This document shows, one piece after another, positions 1 to 6,626 of a stretch of 13,801 nucleotides of DNA. The position numbers and the translations under genes are program-made. The stretch lies in assembly GCA_964429265.1 (NCBI GenBank), contig CAYSBK010000049.1, positions 1 through 13,801 on the forward strand, in the 5' to 3' direction. The DNA is from CAYSBK01 sp964429265 (lineage in GTDB: Bacteria; Planctomycetota; Phycisphaerae; Sedimentisphaerales; Anaerobacaceae). The notes beneath the pieces are model-generated. The model searched no databases. It was not told where the DNA came from and was given only the letters and a program-made list of their open reading frames with translations. The first letter of the stretch is position 1; the number at the start of each line of letters is the position of its first letter.

Positions 1-206
1 AGGGTCTTTCCCTTGAAAACTCGCCCCTTTATCTCTGCAATTATGGGCCTCTGGCCGGGCGGGTACAAAAGAAAATCAAAGGATTTTATCTTCGACCGGC
101 CGAATACCTTTTTCTTGTGTTCGTCTATCGCGATATAACGGACCTTGTTGTCTATTAACCAGTTTTCGAAAGCGCGTTCGTAAAGATTTGCACGGCGATG
201 CTTCAT
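1..206 (-). CDS. Partial gene: small basic protein with a PD-(D/E)XK-like core (C-terminus beyond window edge)
   Basis: An open frame starts at ATG 206-204, nine bases after the hisS stop, and is still open at base 1, so 68 residues are visible. The N-terminus is basic and helical (an ANLYERAFENWL-like stretch). A predicted strand follows that contains Asp44 (in SFDFLLYPP), and then a second strand with Glu58 and Lys60 (IIAEIKGR). The spacing D...ExK matches the metal-binding core of the PD-(D/E)XK nuclease fold, and the order helix, D-strand, ExK-strand fits. I recall similar short uncharacterised proteins in planctomycetes, but cannot confirm a family here. A GGTGA purine patch about ten bases upstream, overlapping the hisS stop, may be the ribosome site. 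The tight spacing suggests co-transcription with hisS. A nuclease role is inference from three residues only, and no catalytic activity is claimed. Confidence 0.7.
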   Translation of the reverse strand, partial: MKHRRANLYERAFENWLIDNKVRYIAIDEHKKKVFGRSKIKSFDFLLYPPGQRPIIAEIKGRVFKGKT

Positions 207-215
207 CGGTCCGCG

Positions 216-1502
216 TCACCGAAGCTGGGCGAAAAATTCCTCGCAATCGACGATCTGCTGGCGCCCCTCGGACATATCCTTTACGGTAAGCTTGTTGTCC
301 CTGAGTTCCTCGCCGATGATTATGCATTTCCTGGCACGGCGTGCCGAGGCCTGCTTGAGCTGCTTGGCCAGACCGACCGGCTTGTAACTGAAATCAGCTG
401 ATACGCCGCAGCCCCGCAGTCTGGCCGTTATGCCGATGACCCTGTCGAACAGGCTCTTGTCCACGCAGGCGACAAAGTAATCCGGCGGCGTCGAGCCGAT
501 GTCGTCTCGCAGCAGTTTCTTCTGCCGCAGCAGAACCTCAAGCACGCAGTCACCCATACCCATACCGGTTGCCGGCACATCCGGTCCGCCGAATGCCTTC
601 AGCAGGTTGTCATACCTGCCGCCCCCGCAGATGGCCCGCAGCGTCCCTGCCGCGTCGTGCACTTCAAAGACAACACCCGTGTAGTAAGCAAGACCCCGCA
701 CTATAGCCGGGTCGAATTGGCAGTACGGGCCGACGCCCATCTCTTCGAGGTATTCCAGCAGTTGCCGCAACTCGTCGACAGCGCAGCGGATTTGCCGGTC
801 CGCCTCGATCACCTCTTCAATATCAGAGATTGTTGCCACATTCATAAAGGCGAGAATCCTGGACGCCGCATTTGCATCGGTGACCTGCTCAGCCAGCATC
901 CGCCCAAACGCCTCCTCGTCCAGTTTGCTTTTCTTGTCGAGCAGGGCGTACAGCGATTCGAGTTGCTCTTCAGGAATGCCCATACTTGCCAGCACCGCCG
1001 CGAGAAGTTTCCGGCTTGAGATCTTCACCCGCACGTCGGCAGGCGTCAGCCCCACCTCGCGCAGATACTGGACGGTGGTGAAAATGACCTCCGCATCGGC
1101 CAGAACGTCCTCGACGCCGATTATGTCGATGTTCCACTGAAAGAACTCGCGGAGCCGGCCCTTCTGCGGCCGTTCCGCCCGGCAGAGCCTCGGCACCGAG
1201 AACCACTTGATGGGCCTCGGCAGAGAGTTTATCCGCTGGTTGACCATCCTGGCCAGGGTCGGTGTAATCTCGGGCCTTATCGCAAGGTCTCGTCCGCCGC
1301 GGTCCTTCAATGAAAAAAGCTGCTCGACTATCTCGTCGCCGCTCTTGAGCTGGTACATCCGCAGGTACTCGAATATGGGGCCGTCATATTCCTCGAACCC
1401 GTTGATGATGGAAACCCTTTTCCAGCCGTCGATTATCCAGTTTCGCACGGCCATCTCGGCCGGATAAAAATCCCGTGTGCCTTTCACCGGCGCTATCTTC
1501 AT
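216..1502 (-). CDS. hisS: Histidyl-tRNA synthetase (class II)
   Basis: This cytosolic enzyme charges tRNA-His with histidine using ATP. The 428-residue product has the length and order of HisRS. It has the N-terminal KGTRDFYP signature (residues 7-14) and class II motif 1 around residues 40-60. Motif 2 has RAERPQKGRLREFFQ (about residues 108-122). The HisRS-specific histidine-binding segments RGLAYYTG and CGGGRYDNL (roughly 270-300) follow, and an alpha/beta anticodon-binding domain occupies the last 100 residues. Motif 2 continues as FFQWNIDIIG rather than the FHQLGCEVFG of E. coli, so this is not a close relative of the gammaproteobacterial type. The ATG at 1502-1500 overlaps the TGA of the upstream gene as ATGA, and AAGGA lies nine bases before it. 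This implies translational coupling to the YkgJ-type gene. Identity is secure. Confidence 0.97.
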   Translation of the reverse strand: MKIAPVKGTRDFYPAEMAVRNWIIDGWKRVSIINGFEEYDGPIFEYLRMYQLKSGDEIVEQLFSLKDRGGRDLAIRPEITPTLARMVNQRINSLPRPIKWFSVPRLCRAERPQKGRLREFFQWNIDIIGVEDVLADAEVIFTTVQYLREVGLTPADVRVKISSRKLLAAVLASMGIPEEQLESLYALLDKKSKLDEEAFGRMLAEQVTDANAASRILAFMNVATISDIEEVIEADRQIRCAVDELRQLLEYLEEMGVGPYCQFDPAIVRGLAYYTGVVFEVHDAAGTLRAICGGGRYDNLLKAFGGPDVPATGMGMGDCVLEVLLRQKKLLRDDIGSTPPDYFVACVDKSLFDRVIGITARLRGCGVSADFSYKPVGLAKQLKQASARRARKCIIIGEELRDNKLTVKDMSEGRQQIVDCEEFFAQLR

Positions 1503-1909
1503 TTTTTCTTTGTCCTTCTCCGTCGCCCCACCTGCGCCTGCTTCTCGGTTACGTTATTATCGAATTTTACCTTTATGTACTGCTCCATCTCCTTGTCGTT
1601 GGTAAAGTGCAGCTCGTAGTCATATTCCCCCTCGACGAAATCGCAGTCGCTGTGGCGGTACTGCCGGCAAATCCTCGGCCTGTTCGGGTAAATCTTGCAC
1701 TTGAAGTCCTTTTCGGATAGATGCCTGCACTTGTTCTTGACGTTGAGGTACCATTCGCCTTTCTCCACGAAGACCGTGATATTCTCGTGGCAAAGATACC
1801 ATCTTATATCGTCGTAGTCGTCACGGTCTTCCGGCGTTTCGATCGGCAAAGCGAAATACCGACAGCACAATCCCGTGCACCTGTCGCATTGGCTTTTTTT
1901 CTTGGCCAT
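1499..1909 (-). CDS. YkgJ-type cysteine-cluster (putative Zn/Fe-binding) protein
   Basis: This is a small soluble protein of 136 residues with a cysteine pattern typical of the YkgJ/CxxCxxxCC zinc- or iron-chelating domain family. An N-terminal CDRCTGLCC cluster (Cys8, 11, 15, 16) is followed by Cys61 (KCRHL) and by Cys71, Cys81 and Cys89 around the IYPNRPRIC segment, which is the family hallmark. The function of the family is poorly defined; metal or Fe-S binding is the usual proposal. The C-terminus ends in a very basic tail (RRRRTKKK), which could contact nucleic acid. I chose the ATG at 1909-1907 because GGGAG lies nine bases upstream; a longer frame from a TTG at 1939 adds ten unconvincing residues. 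It is the first gene of the leftward operon and overlaps hisS by four bases. Confidence 0.85.
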   Translation of the reverse strand: MAKKKSQCDRCTGLCCRYFALPIETPEDRDDYDDIRWYLCHENITVFVEKGEWYLNVKNKCRHLSEKDFKCKIYPNRPRICRQYRHSDCDFVEGEYDYELHFTNDKEMEQYIKVKFDNNVTEKQAQVGRRRRTKKK

Positions 1910-1943
1910 CCTGCTCGGCTCCCAAAACTGACCCGTCAAACCA

Positions 1944-1961
1944 GCACAATATAAGTTGTGC
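1944..1961. promoter_or_regulatory. Perfect inverted repeat overlapping the -10 element, candidate operator
   Basis: GCACAA (1944-1949) and TTGTGC (1956-1961) form a perfect 6+6 palindrome around a 6-base spacer. It covers the predicted -10 box of the leftward promoter. A dimeric repressor bound here would block the YkgJ/hisS promoter. No regulator gene lies in the window, so the identity of the binding protein is unknown. Confidence 0.4.
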
Positions 1962-1976
1962 CCACGGGGCCGTCAA
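1948..1976 (-). promoter_or_regulatory. Predicted sigma70-type promoter for the ykgJ-like/hisS operon
   Basis: Reading the minus strand, TTGACG (1976-1971) and TATATT (1953-1948) are separated by exactly 17 bases, each matching the consensus hexamer at five of six positions. The expected start near 1941 would leave a leader of about 30 bases before the ATG at 1909. This was found by eye; there is no transcript evidence. Confidence 0.65.
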
Positions 1977-2020
1977 GAAAGCAACAGCACCGCTCGTATT
2001 GCCCGGCGGCACGATTTTGC

Positions 2021-2050
2021 TTGACCGGGCCCTGCCGCTTGATTTAGATT
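2021..2050 (+). promoter_or_regulatory. Possible promoter for the hom operon
   Basis: TTGACC (2021-2026, five of six to consensus) is followed after 18 bases by TAGATT (2045-2050, four of six). The predicted start near 2057 leaves about 30 bases of leader before the hom ATG, too short for a riboswitch or attenuator. The match is weaker than for the other two promoters in the window. Confidence 0.4.
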
Positions 2051-2087
2051 CCTGGTTTCGATGGCAGCTATGGAACAGGGAAACATT

Positions 2088-3410
2088 ATGACTGACAAAC
2101 ACGTAAAGGTAGGCCTTGTCGGGTTCGGCACGGTCGGCTGCGGCGTTGCAAGAATCATCCTCGAAAACGCCGAGCAGATAGCGGCCAAGACGTCCGTACG
2201 TATCGAGCTGGCCTGCGTGGTCGACGTTGACCTCGATTCGCCCAGGCCTGTGCAGCTTCCGCCGGGGCTTCTGACCAGCGACCTCAACAGGCTGCTCGAC
2301 GACGACAGTATCACCATCGGCATCGAACTGGTCGGCGGCACTGGTGCCGCCGCCGACATCCAGCGAAAACTGCTCCGCGCCGGTAAGCACATCGTCACCG
2401 CGAACAAGGCCCTGCTGGCTGAATACGGCGGCGAACTTTGCGAGCTGGCCAGGCAAAACAACCGCTGCATCGCCTTTGAAGCCAGTTGTGCCGGCGGCAT
2501 ACCCATTATATCGGGCATACGCACCGGCCTGGCCGCAAACGACATCACCGCAATGTACGGCATAGTCAACGGCACCTGCAATTACATCCTCTCCAGGATG
2601 ACCAACCAGGGCGACGACTTCGACCAGGCCCTGCGCCAGGCCCAGCAGAAAGGTTGTGCAGAGGCCGACCCCACCCTCGACATCAGTGGAACCGACAGCG
2701 CCCATAAGCTGGCCATCCTGGCTTCGATCGCGATGGGCTGCGAGATAAGACTCGAGGACATCTACGTCGAAGGCATTGAAAATATCTCGGCGGAGGACAT
2801 TCGCTACGGTGGCGAAATGGGCTATCGGCTGAAACTGCTTGCCATCGCCCAGAAAACCGACGATGGAAAGATTTCACTGCGGGTTCACCCCTGCTTTATC
2901 GGCGCCGACAATCGCCTGGCCAGGGTCGACGGGACATTCAATGCTATCAGCATCGTCGGCAACGCCGTGGGCCAGGTGATGTACTACGGCCGCGGTGCCG
3001 GAATGATGCCTACCGCAAGCGCGGTCGTGGCCGATATCATCGATGTGGCCGTGGGCAACTCCGCGACTTCTTTTAGCCATCTCAGACTGCAGCCGCGCAG
3101 CCGGACCCAGCAGCGCATCCTGAAAATAGGCGAACTGGTAAGCCGGTTTTATATCAGGCTTATGGTAAAGGACCAGCCGGGGGTCTTCGCCGACATCGGC
3201 AGGGTCCTGGCGGACAACCGGATAAGCATCTCAGGTGTGCTGCAGCACGAGGGCCGCGGACCCGACAACACCGTTCCTGTCGTTATCACCACTCACCCAA
3301 GCCGCCAGAGCAGCATAACCGAGGCGGTCCGCCAGCTCGGACAGGTGGGCACGATATGCAGCGAGCCGGTCTGTATAAGGATAGTCGATATTCCAGAGGA
3401 CAGCGATTAG
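2088..3410 (+). CDS. hom: Homoserine dehydrogenase (with C-terminal ACT domain)
   Basis: This enzyme reduces L-aspartate 4-semialdehyde to L-homoserine with NAD(P)H, the branch step towards threonine and methionine, in the cytosol. The 440-residue protein starts with a Rossmann dinucleotide site GFGTVG (residues 12-17). TANKALL (104-110, Lys107) follows, then the family signature GIVNGTCNYILSRM (158-171) and the catalytic stretch AEADPTLDISGTDSAHK with Asp203 and Lys207. A C-terminal ACT domain (about 358-430, starting RLMVKDQPGVFADIG) is the usual site of threonine feedback. I chose ATG 2088 because AGGG lies seven bases upstream; an in-frame ATG at 2061 would add nine residues before the Rossmann strand and lies only about four bases after the predicted start of transcription. 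It is the first gene of an aspartate-pathway operon, and its TAG shares one base with the next start codon. Confidence 0.95.
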   Translation: MTDKHVKVGLVGFGTVGCGVARIILENAEQIAAKTSVRIELACVVDVDLDSPRPVQLPPGLLTSDLNRLLDDDSITIGIELVGGTGAAADIQRKLLRAGKHIVTANKALLAEYGGELCELARQNNRCIAFEASCAGGIPIISGIRTGLAANDITAMYGIVNGTCNYILSRMTNQGDDFDQALRQAQQKGCAEADPTLDISGTDSAHKLAILASIAMGCEIRLEDIYVEGIENISAEDIRYGGEMGYRLKLLAIAQKTDDGKISLRVHPCFIGADNRLARVDGTFNAISIVGNAVGQVMYYGRGAGMMPTASAVVADIIDVAVGNSATSFSHLRLQPRSRTQQRILKIGELVSRFYIRLMVKDQPGVFADIGRVLADNRISISGVLQHEGRGPDNTVPVVITTHPSRQSSITEAVRQLGQVGTICSEPVCIRIVDIPEDSD

Positions 3411-4597
3411 TGGCCAAGTACGCGATAATAGTCCCCGATGGGGCGGCCGATCGGCCCGTCGAACAGCTTGAGAACAAAACCCCCCTCGAGGCCGCCGATA
3501 CCCCCAATATGGACGCCATTAGCACTGGCGGCAAACAGGGTCTCGCCAGGACGATTCCAGAGGGCTTCGAGCCGGGAAGCGACGTCGCCCAGATGAGCCT
3601 GCTGGGCTACGACCCGCGAAAGTACTACTCCGGCAGGGCGCCGATAGAGGCGGTCGCACGAAACATCGAGCTTGGCCCCGAGGACTGGGTCTTCCGCTGC
3701 AATCTCATAACGATAGCCGATGACAGGATTGCCGACCACAGTGCCGGCCACATATCGACCGCCGAGGCAACCACGCTCATAAACGAACTGAACGAGCGTC
3801 TCGGCAACAGGCAGATTCGCTTTTACCCCGGCGTAAGTTACCGGCACCTGCTGGTCATCAGGGGAATTGATTTCGACGTCCAGACCTACCCACCCCACGA
3901 CCATATCGGAACCCCGAAGAACAAGCTGCTGCCCCGCGGCAAGAACGCCGAGCTTCTCATCGACCTTATGGCGCGGTCGCACCAGATTTTTATTAACCAC
4001 GAGATCAACCGGGTCCGCGCGGACCTCGGCGAAAACCAGGCCAGCTCCATCTGGCTCTGGGGCCAGGGCAAAAAGACGCATATGGACAGCTTCGCCGCCA
4101 GGTTCGGCCTTAAAGGCGCCGCCATTACGGCGGTCGACCTGGCGAGAGGCCTTTCAAAGCTGGTCGGATTCGAGTTGATTGAAGTACCCGGCGCCACCGG
4201 CTATGTCGACACGAACTACCGGGGCAAGGGCGCAGCGGCGGTTGAGGCCCTCCAAACCCGGGACCTGGTCTTCGTTCATATCGAGGCGCCCGACGAGGCA
4301 TCGCACGCCGGCAATGCCCTGCTCAAGAAAGAGGCTATCGAGCAAATAGACGCTCACATCGTCGGCCCCGTCCTGAAAGCGCTTGACAAGTATGACAGTT
4401 GGCGCATACTGGTAGTCCCGGACCACCCCACACCGGTGAGCAGTTGCGCCCACTCGGCCGAGCCGGTACCGTTTGCCATGGCCGGGTCAGGGGTGGAAGG
4501 ATTGTTGAAGGCACGATTCACCGAGCAGAACGCCGCTGAGTCGGGGCTGGTTATAAACAACGGATGGGAACTTATGGAGTATTTTCTTGGTAGCTGA
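3410..4597 (+). CDS. ApgM-like alkaline-phosphatase-superfamily protein, probable non-orthologous homoserine kinase
   Basis: This 395-residue protein belongs to the 2,3-bisphosphoglycerate-independent phosphoglycerate mutase (archaeal, ApgM) branch of the metal-dependent alkaline phosphatase superfamily. Visible residues are Asp10 (VPDGAADRP), the nucleophile Ser57 in GSDVAQMSLLGYDP, and the C-terminal metal ligands in APDEASHAGN and VVPDHPTPVSSCAHSAEP. The start is GTG 3410, supported by AGAGGA nine bases upstream and by the family N-terminus beginning right after it; an earlier in-frame start lies inside hom. A subfamily of these proteins has been proposed as homoserine kinase (homoserine to O-phosphohomoserine) in genomes that lack ThrB. 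Placement between hom and lysC, overlapping hom by one base, strongly favours that role over glycolysis. Phosphoglycerate mutase remains the alternative. Confidence 0.85.
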   Translation: MAKYAIIVPDGAADRPVEQLENKTPLEAADTPNMDAISTGGKQGLARTIPEGFEPGSDVAQMSLLGYDPRKYYSGRAPIEAVARNIELGPEDWVFRCNLITIADDRIADHSAGHISTAEATTLINELNERLGNRQIRFYPGVSYRHLLVIRGIDFDVQTYPPHDHIGTPKNKLLPRGKNAELLIDLMARSHQIFINHEINRVRADLGENQASSIWLWGQGKKTHMDSFAARFGLKGAAITAVDLARGLSKLVGFELIEVPGATGYVDTNYRGKGAAAVEALQTRDLVFVHIEAPDEASHAGNALLKKEAIEQIDAHIVGPVLKALDKYDSWRILVVPDHPTPVSSCAHSAEPVPFAMAGSGVEGLLKARFTEQNAAESGLVINNGWELMEYFLGS

Positions 4598-4656
4598 AGC
4601 GGCCCGGCTGTGCGGCGGCCTGTCGCAGCTTCAAAGTATCTTTGGACGGACGGAAT

Positions 4657-5898
4657 ATGGCGATAATAGTCCAAAAGTTCGGCGGCACCTCGCTGGCCGA
4701 CGCGGACAAGATTCGACGCGCTGCCCACCGCGTCATCGAAACCGTCAGGAAGGGCCACAAGGTGGTCGTCGTCGCCTCGGCAAGGGGCAAACAGACCGAC
4801 CAGCTCATCGCGGACGCCCTGGAGCTGAACCCCAATCCCCCCAGGCGTGAGATGGACCAGTTGCTCAGCACCGGCGAGCAGCAGTCCGTTTCGCTTTTTG
4901 CTATGGCTCTGCACGCCGAAGGCTACGACGCCATCAGCTTCACCGGCGGCCAGATAAGAATGCTCACCGACAGCGAGTACACCCGCGCCCGCATCAAGAG
5001 CGTTGACGCCGACCGCATCCACCGCCAGCTCGACCAGGGCAAGATAGTAATCGTCGCCGGGTTCCAGGGAATCGACGAAGACGAAAACATAACAACGCTC
5101 GGCCGAGGCGGCTCCGACACCACCGCCGTGGCGCTGGCGGCCGCCCTCAAGGCCCAGGAATGCGAGATATATACCGACGTCAACGGCATCTGCACCGCTG
5201 ACCCGAGGATTTTCAAGAACGCCGCCAAGATCCAGCAGATAAGTTACGACGAGATGCTCGAGCTGGCCAGCCTCGGTGCCGGCGTTATCTACACCCGCGC
5301 GGTCGAATGCGGAAAGAACTACGACGTCAGGATACACGTAAGAAGCAGTACCCTGCAGGAAGAAGGCACTATCATTACTCACGAGGTCCCCCAAATGGAA
5401 GGCGTAGTAGTATCCGGTGCAACCGTACAGAAGGATATGGCGAAGCTAACGCTGGTCGGCGTCGACAACAAACCGGGCAACGCCGCGAAGGTATTCGCCG
5501 AACTGGCAAAGGCCAAGGTCGTCGTAAACGATATCGTCCAGACCGAGATCAGCCCCGAAAAGGCAAACCTGTCTTTCACGATCCACATCTCCGACTTGTC
5601 CGCCGCCGGTCAGGCCGTCGAACGCGTCAAGCACCAGGTCAACTGTGAAAGCACCTTCGTCCGCGACGACATCGCCGAGGTGTCCGTGGTGGGAGTGGGG
5701 ATGCGCAGCCACTACGGCGTCGCGGACAAGATGTTCGGCGCCCTGGCCGATGCACAGGTCAACATCGACTCGATAACCACCAGCGAAATACGCATAAGCT
5801 GCGTGGTGGACGAAAAGCAGGCAGAAAAAGCACTGGTGGCCGTCTGCGAGGCTTTCGACCTGGACAAACCCGCCGAACAGCGTGCCCGCCCGTCCTGA
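4657..5898 (+). CDS. lysC: Aspartate kinase with two C-terminal ACT domains
   Basis: This enzyme phosphorylates L-aspartate with ATP, the first step of lysine, threonine and methionine synthesis. The product is 413 residues. It begins with the kinase signature VQKFGGTSLAD (Lys7) and has FTGGQIRMLTD (about 95-105), GRGGSDTTAVALAAAL (149-164) and the nucleotide-site segment IYTDVNGICTADPRI (171-185). Two ACT domains follow (about 262-335 and 340-405), the usual lysine/threonine allosteric sites, as in the Bacillus/Corynebacterium monofunctional type. I chose ATG 4657, with GGACGGA six bases upstream; a TTG at 4642 is in frame but adds five residues before the conserved first strand. The gap of 59 bases after the preceding gene shows no clear terminator, so it is probably in the hom operon. 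It also contains a likely internal start (separate entry). Confidence 0.96.
   Translation: MAIIVQKFGGTSLADADKIRRAAHRVIETVRKGHKVVVVASARGKQTDQLIADALELNPNPPRREMDQLLSTGEQQSVSLFAMALHAEGYDAISFTGGQIRMLTDSEYTRARIKSVDADRIHRQLDQGKIVIVAGFQGIDEDENITTLGRGGSDTTAVALAAALKAQECEIYTDVNGICTADPRIFKNAAKIQQISYDEMLELASLGAGVIYTRAVECGKNYDVRIHVRSSTLQEEGTIITHEVPQMEGVVVSGATVQKDMAKLTLVGVDNKPGNAAKVFAELAKAKVVVNDIVQTEISPEKANLSFTIHISDLSAAGQAVERVKHQVNCESTFVRDDIAEVSVVGVGMRSHYGVADKMFGALADAQVNIDSITTSEIRISCVVDEKQAEKALVAVCEAFDLDKPAEQRARPS
5395..5898 (+). CDS. Candidate internally initiated aspartokinase beta subunit (ACT domains only)
   Basis: Within lysC, the in-frame ATG at 5395 (Met247 of the full protein) is preceded by GAGG at 5383-5386 with a spacing of eight bases. 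Translation from here would give 167 residues comprising both ACT domains. In Corynebacterium glutamicum, Bacillus and Thermus, aspartokinase is an alpha2beta2 enzyme whose beta subunit is made from an in-frame internal start at nearly this point. The residues here (MEGVVVSGATVQKDMAKLT) resemble the corynebacterial beta N-terminus as I remember it. The start site is seen directly; that it is used in this organism is inference. Confidence 0.55.
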   Translation: MEGVVVSGATVQKDMAKLTLVGVDNKPGNAAKVFAELAKAKVVVNDIVQTEISPEKANLSFTIHISDLSAAGQAVERVKHQVNCESTFVRDDIAEVSVVGVGMRSHYGVADKMFGALADAQVNIDSITTSEIRISCVVDEKQAEKALVAVCEAFDLDKPAEQRARPS

Positions 5899-5935
5899 CC
5901 GGACCTTGGCAAAGACCAACCGAACATCCCGCGCG

Positions 5936-6514
5936 ATGAGCCGGCGCAGCCGCTCTTTGTTGTTCGCTGCAATTGCCGTTGCACTGGCGGCGGCCGTCTG
6001 GCTCGACCGAACCACCCCCGTTCACCGCCGGGGCCGCCACGATGATTTCGCAAGGTACCACGGCAAAGTGTTCACCGTCGTAAAGGTCATCGACGGCGAT
6101 ACCCTCGATATAGACGTACCTGACGGCAGGGGCTCATCTACAAGGGTGCGGCTCTGGGGCGTCGATACGCCTGAGCACGACGCCTATTTCGGCCCACAGG
6201 CCGCCGATTTCACCCGCAAACTGGTGCAGGGAAAGAAAATCACCATCCACCTCGACCAGGACAACCGCACCCGCGGCAAGTACGGCAGACTTCTTGCATA
6301 CGTGCAACTGCCGGACGGTGCTTTCCTGAACGAACTGCTCTTGACCGAAGGTTACGCCTACGCGGACCTGCGCTTCCGCCACAGCTTCTACAACCGTTAC
6401 CGGCAGTTGGAGTCGCGCGCACGCCGCAACCGCACCGGCCTCTGGAAGCACGTCACCCGCGACCGGCTGCCTGCCTGGCTGCGGCGCGAACGCCCGGACC
6501 TGCTCGCAAAGTAG
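5936..6514 (+). CDS. SNase-fold (thermonuclease-like) protein, exported or membrane-anchored
   Basis: This is a 192-residue protein with a basic N-terminus and one hydrophobic segment (residues 8-23), a signal peptide or single anchor. It is followed by a staphylococcal-nuclease (TNase) OB-fold domain, about residues 42-172. The catalytic set is complete by comparison with S. aureus nuclease: Asp53 and Asp55 in VIDGDT, Arg72 and Asp77/Glu80 in VRLWGVDTPE, and Arg118 in KYGRLLAYV. It probably cleaves nucleic acid outside the cytoplasm with calcium, which is inference from the family. I chose ATG 5936 because it yields a compact signal sequence; a GTG at 5882 would overlap the end of lysC. Neither start has a strong ribosome site. 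It lies 37 bases after lysC and is probably transcribed with it, with no obvious functional link to amino acid synthesis. Confidence 0.87.
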   Translation: MSRRSRSLLFAAIAVALAAAVWLDRTTPVHRRGRHDDFARYHGKVFTVVKVIDGDTLDIDVPDGRGSSTRVRLWGVDTPEHDAYFGPQAADFTRKLVQGKKITIHLDQDNRTRGKYGRLLAYVQLPDGAFLNELLLTEGYAYADLRFRHSFYNRYRQLESRARRNRTGLWKHVTRDRLPAWLRRERPDLLAK

Positions 6515-6542
6515 CGACACCTCGCTGCCTGCGAAAATAGAT

Positions 6543-6571
6543 TTGAACTGCAAAAGCACATCGTTTATATT
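6543..6571 (+). promoter_or_regulatory. Predicted sigma70-type promoter for the phosphofructokinase/sugar-acid gene cluster
   Basis: TTGAAC (6543-6548) and TATATT (6566-6571) are separated by 17 bases. They lie in the 112-base gap before the phosphofructokinase gene, the only sizeable gap on the plus strand of the right block. Transcription would begin near 6578, leaving about 49 bases of leader. The hexamer composition matches the leftward promoter at 1948-1976. Confidence 0.65.
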
Positions 6572-6626
6572 GCCGCCCAAGTAGGTTTCTTGCACGACCA
6601 TAGGCCAGAGTTACCGGAGAAAGAAT

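Noticed and set aside
76..327. Minus-strand frame of 83 codons across the end of hisS
   Set aside because: It is a shadow. The frame starting at 206 continues to the window edge, has a nuclease-fold-like core and good spacing after hisS, and is the better choice for bases 1-206.
2061..2087. Upstream ATG for hom
   Set aside because: It lies about four bases after the predicted transcription start with no ribosome site, and adds residues before the conserved Rossmann strand; ATG 2088 has AGGG at suitable spacing.
1821..2705. A 294-codon minus-strand frame across the ykgJ-like/hom intergenic region and hom
   Set aside because: It overlaps the first part of hom and the YkgJ-type gene, has no family features, and is explained by the same codon bias.
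4595..4633. Inverted repeat TGAAGC/GCTTCA between the ApgM-like gene and lysC
   Set aside because: The stem is only six pairs with a 27-base loop and has no T-run, so it is not a convincing terminator or attenuator.
6513..6526. AGCGA-CACC-TCGCT hairpin at the end of the SNase-fold gene
   Set aside because: The five-pair stem overlaps the stop codon and is not followed by a T-run; too weak to call a terminator.
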